The notes beneath the pieces were generated by a model, which did not search any database, had not been told where the DNA came from, and worked only from the letters and a program-made list of their open reading frames with translations. From contig OW799236.1 in the NCBI GenBank assembly GCA_941918925.1, positions 86,516,213-86,580,212 of the forward strand: 64,000 nt of DNA, in the 5' to 3' direction. This document shows, piece after piece, positions 57,487-64,000 of this stretch; the stretch's first letter is position 1; the number at the start of each line of letters is the position of its first letter. The translations under genes and the position numbers were made by a program. Source of the stretch: Phyto melanocephala. Lineage: Eukaryota > Arthropoda > Insecta > Diptera > Rhinophoridae.

Positions 57487-59231
57487 TTCATTCGGATTTG
57501 AAGTTTTAAGTATTGAAAGAAATCCTTTTATTTTCTTTTTAGCTTTGACATTAATAAGTAAACGTTACTATTTATTATTATTCAATCTTTACACAAAATG
57601 GACATTCTTGTTTAAGTTTGTTACTTAAGCTTTGCCGTATACATAACGGTTGCCGCTCTTGTAAAGGCTTGTATGTAAGGAAAAATCCCCTTAATAAAAT
57701 CACCAACTTAGCAACACTACAAATAATATGTTTATACGATACTAATGTTGAGGCGTGAGTTTGCTTAATATTAAAGAACTTCTTAAGCAAAATAATAAAT
57801 GACATGATGCCTGAGATTTGATGAAGATTTTCAACTAGTGATGTCTGTGATTACAATTCTTATTATTCATCAAATAATATACAAACACATAAACGCACTC
57901 ATTTATACGAACCCAATAAGGGGTTAATGAAAAAGTACACAATTCTAGAAAATTAAAATAAAAACAACAATAATTTGATACACTTAACAACAGCCCTTAA
58001 ACATGCATTCACACATACATACACACATACACATCCTTATAGACGATGATATTATCACATGAAGAGTTACAAATCAAAAAATGTAAAACAAAATAGAAGC
58101 GTCTAGGAAGTCTTTGAGAAAAAAATTTACATAATGAATATTTAAACGTTAATAACTCATTTTGAAATTCCGCGGTGACGTTGTTGATGGATGCCAGTGT
58201 TCGGTAGTGAAAGTAAGAAAACCAAAGGAAATGAAACCGTTGTAACTATTGTAACTTATGTCGTAAACAAATTAATGCAAACAGAAAAAAATGTTCACAA
58301 TATACCAGGTCACACATTCATATCAGAAATAAACCATCTTTCTCCCATAGAACTATGCTGCCTCGTCCCAACAAATGCCATATACAGGTTTAAATTAAAT
58401 ATTTTCATTTTCATTACAAATAAAAAAAAACAAGCAAAACTTAATAATTAGAATGTAATATTTTATGCTTCTTCTGCCTGTTTCGTGCATTTATCTACAA
58501 GTGCTGAACCAACCTTTGAAACATTTTTCTGTAACCAATTCGTTCATAAATTCATATAATTACAACCCTTTTACTACATAATCTCGCTCTAGTCATCGTC
58601 ATCATTTTAATATTTTGACGCGTTTACAAGACGCGCACACACACATACACACGTACTACGTTGAAATATATTTTATTAAAAAGGACAACAAATTTACGCT
58701 GTTTTTGTCGTCTGATGAAAATTCCATTTATTTTATTAATGGTAACTTTTCTAGGACCAGAAATTGTGATTGCTGTATCAAAATGGAAGTATGCACAATA
58801 TATGTATGTGTGTTTGTGTACGTATGTATGTATGTATCAGCACATTATTAAACATTTCATAAATTTATTTATATACTTTGATAATTATAATGTCACAGGT
58901 TATATGTGCAGTTGTAAAATATTCACATGAAATTAGTCCTTTGATTATAGAAATTTGTTCTACAAAATATTAGGATTTCAATTTTGTACGAGTATTTGCA
59001 TATAAATAATGTACAATAGTAATATTTGTAAATAACAGAGTCGTAATCTATATTTAAGTGTCTTTTATTAATGTAAAGAGTAACAAGAATCAAACTTGTT
59101 TGAGATAGATGTAATATATGCAGTTGTATTGTGTAATCAAGTTAATAAGCTGCCTGTTGTCTTGTTTTAAAAGCGTTTGAATCGAATTCATAAAATAGAT
59201 ATTTATGAAAGTTTTTTATATCCTGTGGGAT
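57487..59231. other. A+T-rich stretch with microsatellites, no gene recognised
   Basis: Simple repeats: ACACATACATACACACATAC near 58012, (AC)n at about 58636-58652 and TATG repeats near 58797-58836. The open frames at 58191-58451 and 58615-58930 are unrecognised, and the latter partly translates the microsatellite. Confidence 0.4.
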
Positions 59232-59455
59232 AGCTTAGGCGTTTTATGTCACAGCGCTATCATAGTGAATGTTCAAAATGGCTCGCTTTAAAGTATTTTC
59301 CATAACATCTTTCAAAATTTCTAATTGTTGCACTCGAATTTCTGCAGCAATTTTGGCCTTGAGTTTAAGGAGTATCTTGGGCTTGTTCACATATACTCGC
59401 TCTTTCAAATAACCCCAAATAAAATAGTCGAGTGTTAGCAAATCTGCTCAGTTTT
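59232..59455 (-). pseudogene. mariner-like transposase C-terminus, interrupted by family A
   Basis: The minus strand reads LDYFIWGYLKERVYVNKPKI then LLKLKAKIAAEIRVQQLEIL and KDVMENTLKRAI. This matches the third catalytic Asp block (D-x-FLWG) and C-terminal helices of a mariner transposase. The upstream part is cut off exactly where the family A element begins (59456), and no continuation was found on the far side. Confidence 0.7.
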
Positions 59456-60138
59456 TATACCCTTCACCTGTGGTGCACAAGGGTATATATAGCTTTGTCA
59501 TTCCGTTTGTAATTTCTACAATTTTCATTTCTGACGCCATAATTTCTGAAAGCTTATGAATAGAGGATTAAGCCTTGACCGTCTGTCCATCTGCCCGTCT
59601 GTCCGTGTGTTGGTTGAAATCAACTTTAAAAACAACTATATGTTCCTCAGATCTGTGTATGGTATTAGTCTTTTGGAAATATCCGGGAATGAATCGCTAT
59701 TGAAATTCAGCACAATCGCCCCATAACTTTCTGAGATATGAGCAAAAAACCACGACCACCTCGTTTTTTTTACAATTACAACAACAATATACATATATAC
59801 TGGTTAAAGTAAACGTGGCATCGAATCCCAGCTGAGGCAAAAAATTTTTTTTATTTTTTTTATTTTATATACATATTATTTATATTTTTATTTTTTGTAA
59901 TATTTTTTTTTAAATTTTTTTAAAACATTTTTTTAATATTTTTAAAAAATTCTTTTTTTAATTTTTTTTATTGTTTCTTTTTTGTTTTTAATAATTTTTT
60001 TTTTTTTTTTTGTAATTTATAATTCTGCAATGGGATGTTTTGTATATGTATGTACGTACTTCATATGAGACTTCATATGACTACACGTTGTGAAGGGTAT
60101 ATAAGATTCGGCACGGCCGAATACAGAACTCTTACTTG
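59456..60138 (+). mobile_element. Family A interspersed repeat (A3), complete
   Basis: The head TATACCCTT-CACCTGTGGTGCAC-AAGGGTATA is a perfect 9-bp stem. The body is similar to A1, followed by a T-rich 3' half (about 59835-60010). The tail is GTTGTGAAGGGTATATAAGA, TTCGGC-ACG-GCCGAA, TACAGAACTCTTACTTG. It inserted into the mariner relic at 59232-59455. Confidence 0.85.
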
Positions 60139-60155
60139 TTTTTTTTTATAAATTA

Positions 60156-60829
60156 CTAGAAAAGCCCGGCGCGCGTTGCTACACTAACTAAAGAATAAAA
60201 ATGCATTCTGAATTTTAATTGAATATCAAGTGCAAAAAGCTAAATATTATAACTTATTTCTTATGGGCCATGCACTACCCACTTTTCTAATCACGAAATC
60301 GTAAAGTCATGAGAGCTCAATATGTGTGCAAAGTTTCAGAAAAATCGGTCCAGTGCAAGTACCTCAAAATTATAACTTTTTTCTATGGGCGTGGCCCTGC
60401 CCATTTTTCTAATTACGAAATTATAAAGTCATGCGAGCTTAATATGTGTGCAAAGATTCAGAAAAATCGGTCCAGTGCAAGTACCTTGAAATTATAACTT
60501 TTTTTACGGGCGTGGCCCTGCCCACTTTTCTAATCACGAAATTGTAAAGTCATGATAGCTTAATATGTGTGTGAAAAGTTTCAGAAAAATCGGTCCAGTG
60601 CAAGTACCTCAAAATGATACCTTTTTTTTATGGGCGTGGCATTTCCCACTTTTCTAATCACGAAATTGTAAAGTCATGACAGCTCAATATGTGCGCAAAG
60701 TTTTAGAAAAATCTGTCCAGTGCAAGTAGCTAAAAATGATAACTAATTTTTATGGGCGTGGCCCCGCCCATTTTTTGCCACCCATAAACACTCCCTGGAA
60801 TGTGTACAACAACTTGCCCAAGTTTGAGT
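60156..60829 (-). mobile_element. Non-autonomous Helitron, 5'-truncated
   Basis: Read on the minus strand it ends GTAGCAACGCGCGCCGGGCT...CTAG (CTAG = 60156-60159, next to a T). It carries about five of the 121-bp units (TGGGCGTGGCCCTGCCCA, CTGAAACTTTGCACACATA). It stops at 60829 after the block AGTTTGAGT reads on the plus strand, so about 60-70 bp of the Helitron's 5' end (compare 19801-19870) are missing. Confidence 0.85.
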
Positions 60830-60840
60830 ATGAGAGAGAG

Positions 60841-61040
60841 CATAAACAATGTTCCATTTTAAATCGATATCACTCTTCGTTTACGGTTACAGTACTTTCA
60901 TTTTTATTTTCGAAGAAGCTAGGCCCAATAATATTTGTAGATTTTAAGCCATAACACACTGTACAACTAATAGGAGGCAATTGACGTTCATGAATGGCTC
61001 TTGGATTTGCAGATCCCCAGAACACACAGTTTTGCTTAAT
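60841..61040 (-). pseudogene. mariner-like transposase fragment
   Basis: The minus strand reads QNCVFWGSANPRAIHERQLP then TVCYGLKSTNIIGPSFFENK and STVTVNEE-stop-YRFKM. It matches the mariner segment between the first and second catalytic Asp (NC-x-W...NP-x-x-IHE...GIIGP-x-FFEN). It carries one nonsense codon. Confidence 0.7.
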
Positions 61041-61056
61041 AACAAAGCATTTTAAA

Positions 61057-61175
61057 TGAAAGGAGACTATTACATAGTGCTTACAGTTAATAATAAAATA
61101 ATAAATTTTGTACTATAAAAGTACCATACAAAATTGGTGGTTGGCATAGCCGAATATTGTGCTCTTGTTTGTTCG
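61057..61175 (+). repeat. Family B tail fragment
   Basis: TAAATTTTGTACTATAAAAG, AAAATTGGTGGTTGGCATAG, CCGAATATTGTGCTCTTGTT. It is the last 120 bp of a family B element with a damaged hairpin. Confidence 0.65.
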
Positions 61176-61289
61176 TCACTCATTTTGATCAAAATCACAA
61201 CAAGTGAACATGGCTGTCATAATTACCAATAACTGACATATTCTTTAAAGATAAATAGATTAAAATAGAATTTTATGATTTTATCTCTT

Positions 61290-61500
61290 GTAAAGAGTAA
61301 GTTTGTCATTCAGGTTCTAATTTCTACAGCATTCATTTTCGAGCCCATGAAGTATCTATATTTTCAGTATATAAAAAGAAAGGCGATTTAGAAATGACCG
61401 TTCGTCTGTTCTTGTGAGCTTTGTTGAAGCCCTTACAGTCTCTTCGACTCTTATGTGGTAACAATTTATCAGAAATACTTTTGAGCAGTTTCTACCTATC
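61290..61500 (+). repeat. Decayed family A-like fragment
   Basis: Blocks GTTTGTCATTCAGGTTCTAA, TTTCTACAGCATTCATTTTC, GAGCCCATGAAGTATCTATA and GACCGTTCGTCTGTTC follow the order of a family A 5' half. The ends are not recognisable. Confidence 0.5.
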
Positions 61501-61970
61501 TCAGCCACTAATAGGAGAATACGTATTCCTCTGTTTTACTAAACAAAGTCAGTTTTTACAGCTTTTTTTTTGCAACAAAAGAATTTGATTAAAAAAACAT
61601 CAACAAAGTGTAGCTGGTACACAATTATATAATGTGCGTATATCGCCATTTTAAAGGCCTAATAACCTATCTGCAAAAATTTCAAAATTGAGGTTTTTAT
61701 GGACTATTATTCCCTATACCATAACGCATATGTGTGCAAAATTTTGAACATTTAATATTACAAAGTACCACGTTATTACTAAGTTAGTACCTAGAGGACC
61801 GTTATGCACTAAAAAAATAAAAAAAAAACAAGTAAGAGCACTATATTCGGCTGTGCCGAATCTTTTATACCCACCACCAATTTTGTGTACATTTAAAGCA
61901 CAATATTTATTATTTTGTTAATCGCTATGGAATAATCTCTTTTTAATAAAATATGTTCACTTTCTTTGTA

Positions 61971-62604
61971 GAGGGTGGGTAAATTTTAAGGGCCCATGTT
62001 GAAGGTGAACTACACCTAGTCCTTAAATTTGTTTTCTGCATTTCACTTGACATTTCTCAATCTCAAACTTACTCAATTTGATCCGTGGAAAGATACGCAA
62101 ATGAGCAACGCTTTAAAGTTATTCAGGTTTTTTATAAAAATGGGCGTTCAAATCAAAATGCATTTTGTGCACTTCGTGATTATTTTGGTGAACATAATCG
62201 TTCAAATTCGTCCACAATCGGGAGAATTGTAAAAAAAAAAAAAAAATTTCTGAAAAACAGGTCTGTATAAAATGTTAGAAAATCTGTGAATGCCTTCTTA
62301 GTTCGCTGAATGGGAACTACTGCTGGTTTTTGCGATAGTGTGGCAAAAGAGCAGTCAACCTTGCCTCATCATCATGCCTAACAATTGAGCATTAACATTG
62401 TCATTGAAAATTTGGACTATCAGATAGAGGAGTGGCGCCAAGGATGGGGGGGGGCATTTGGCATATATTTTGTTAAATACATAATTGAACCATACAAATA
62501 TTATCATTATAAAAAGAAATGATAATAATATCCTAAATAATTTGTGTAAATTAAATAAAATTTAAATAAAATTCAACATCGGTCCTTAAAATTTAACCAC
62601 CCTC
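61971..62604 (+). mobile_element. mariner derivative nested in family B
   Basis: The TIRs are about 33 bp: GAGGGTGGGTAAATTTTAAG at the left and the inverse of CTTAAAATTTAACCACCCTC at the right. TA duplications lie at 61969-61970 and 62605-62606. Removing the element restores TTTCTTTG-TA-TAACTTCG, exactly as in other family B copies. The interior encodes only the N-terminal helix-turn-helix half of a mariner transposase: ERYANEQRFKVIQVFYKNGR, SNQNAFCALRDYFGEHNRSN, SSTIGRIVKK, after which it degenerates. No catalytic domain is present. Confidence 0.9.
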
Positions 62605-62659
62605 TATAACTTCGATATGCTACTAAAATGCTTTTGTAAATGTAGAAATTACATGAATT

Positions 62660-63560
62660 TAAGATAAACCGTTATGGGAGGTGGGCGTTAAAGTGAGCGT
62701 GTTACCTAAACTTTTTGGCACAACGACTACATTGATTAGAAGGATATACGAAGCAAATTTGATCATCATACCTCTAATTTTGGCGGTTTTATGAGCGTTT
62801 AAATTTCATTAACGGTAGATAACGTGAAAAGTGGGCGTTATAGTAGGCATGTCAAAGTTGTTTTTGCGAATGAGTACAACTGAGGCGTTTCAATATAACC
62901 CTTTATTATTCCAAAATCTCTATTAATAGAGAAATTATATGAATTTTAGGTAAAACGTTATATGGGAGGTGGGCGTAAAAAATGGCGTGTCACCTCAATT
63001 TTCTTGCACAGTAATTACATTGCCTAGAGGCATATACGTAGCAAATTTGATCATCACACCTCTAATTTTAGGCGGTTTTATGAGCTTTTAAATTTCATTA
63101 ACGGTAGATAACGTGAAAAGTGGGCGTTATAGTAGGCGTGTCAAAGTTGTTCTTGCTAATGAGTACAATTTAGGTGTTTCAATATAGTCCTTTATTATTC
63201 CAAAATCTTTATTAATAGAGAAATTATATGAATTTTAGGTAAAACGTTATATGGGAGGTGGGCGTAAAAGTGGGCGTGGCAACCTAATTTTCTGGCACAT
63301 TAATGATACTGCCTAGGAGGATATACGTAGCAAATTTGATCATCACACTTCTAATTTTGGCGGTTTTATGAGCTTTTAAATTTCATTAACGGTAGATAAC
63401 GTGAAAAGTGGGCGTTATAGTAGGCGTGTCAAAGTTGTTTTTGCTAATGAGTACAATTTAGGTGTTTCAATATAGCCCTTTGTTATTCCAAAATCTTTAT
63501 TAATAGAAAAATTATATGAATTTTAGGTAAAACGTTATATGGGAGGTGGGCGTAAAAGTG
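62660..63560. repeat. 288-bp tandem repeat array in family B7
   Basis: Three full units and a partial fourth. Each has GGGAGGTGGGCGTAAAAGTG, a variable ACATT block, CACCTCTAATTTTGGCGG, ATTAACGGTAGATAACGTGA and AAAGTGGGCGTTATAGTAGG. The units are more alike to one another than to the equivalent segments of B1 or B3, as judged by eye. Confidence 0.8.
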
Positions 63561-64000
63561 GGCGTGGCACATTGATTTTCCGTTATAAAAAAGCGTCTCA
63601 CCAAAAAGCAAAGTGTGCAAAATTTCAGAGTCGTACATCCAATTTTGTTGCTTTTATGACGTTTTTGTTTTTATATATACCGAAAAATACACTGTGCGGT
63701 ATAAATTTTCGTACATTTTGATCGATAACTCTTCTCCTAATGCATAGATTTTGATAATTTTCGGGGAAAAATATTGTTTTTACTCAGGAAATATATATTC
63801 GAAGTTTCATGAGTATACGTTAATGCGTTTGGACACAATTCCATTTTATTCGATGTTTGAAGGACACGGTTTTTTCGACCTACTCTTGCTTTTCGAGCTA
63901 TAACTCCCTTCCTAATATTCCGATTTAGCCCATTTTCAATACCAAACAAACCTTGTCTATAAGAAAGATTCTGGCAAAATTTGAGCCCCCTAGCTTTTTC

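Larger units (their letters stand above)
61826..64000 (-). mobile_element. Family B interspersed repeat (B7), expanded, runs off the window
   Basis: In reverse orientation the tail is AACAAGTAAGAGCACTATAT, TTCGGC-TGT-GCCGAA, TCTTTTATACCCACCACCAA. The element is split at 61971-62604 by a mariner derivative. It then continues with four GGGAGGTGGGCGT repeats (62677, 62963, 63253, 63541) spaced 286-290 bp, where other copies have two. The conserved head-proximal body (GATTTAGCCCATTTTCAATA) continues to the window edge. Confidence 0.85.

Noticed and set aside
60309..60497. 62-codon plus-strand frame with repeated SCELNMCAKI-type blocks
   Set aside because: It lies entirely within the 121-bp tandem repeats of the inverted Helitron. 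The protein repeat merely reflects the DNA repeat.

Overview
This is an A+T-rich piece of an insect chromosome. It almost certainly comes from a higher fly (Brachycera, probably a calyptrate): the one clear host gene is a fly-like juvenile hormone acid methyltransferase with short introns, and the repeats carry sequence motifs (for example a CCCCATAAAGTATATAT core followed by GTCCGTCTGTCCG-like runs) that I recognise from fly genomes. No bacterial gene, rRNA, CRISPR array or intact tRNA gene is visible.

Host gene content is one gene. jhamt lies on the minus strand at 40700-41728, in three exons that join to a 298-residue open frame, with a TATA box and initiator placed correctly upstream. I could not assign any other reading frame to a host gene. 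Everything else I recognise is a transposon, a relic of one, or anonymous A+T-rich sequence.

Layout. 0.2-6.4 kb: a fold-back element, a hAT-type element with an exact 8-bp target duplication (3130-3852), a 0.6-kb inverted-terminal-repeat element duplicated head to tail (4107-5293), and a rearranged copy of 'family A'. 6.5-14.9 kb: a Helitron end, small MITEs, two Penelope-like fragments, family B and A copies, a 3' LINE fragment and two fold-back elements. 15.8-26.9 kb: a dead mariner with a MITE inside it, a complete small Helitron (19801-20535), a pogo/Tigger-type element with a shrunken ORF, and a deleted mariner. 28.6-40.3 kb: LINE and mariner fragments, two tRNA-derived SINEs, two more deleted mariners and a long degenerate family A copy. 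40.7-41.85 kb: jhamt. 42.7-48.1 kb: three family B copies in tandem, a mariner relic and an inverted family B copy. 48.8-53.3 kb: a MITE, a 1-kb terminal-inverted-repeat element and a fold-back mariner carrying a nested MITE. 55.8-64 kb: a dead LINE, a mariner fragment, family A, a 5'-truncated Helitron and a family B copy split by a 634-bp mariner derivative.

The most interesting structure is the pair of abundant families I call A and B. They have unrelated interiors but the same end grammar: a 5' stem-loop built on TATACCC, a 3' sub-terminal GGGTATA, then a stem-loop TTCGGC-ACG-GCCGAA and a constant CTCTTACTTG. Comparing filled and empty sites inside this window shows that the 3' hairpin tail belongs to the mobile unit. 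This recalls Helentron-associated non-autonomous elements (the INE-1/DINE type), but that assignment is inference.
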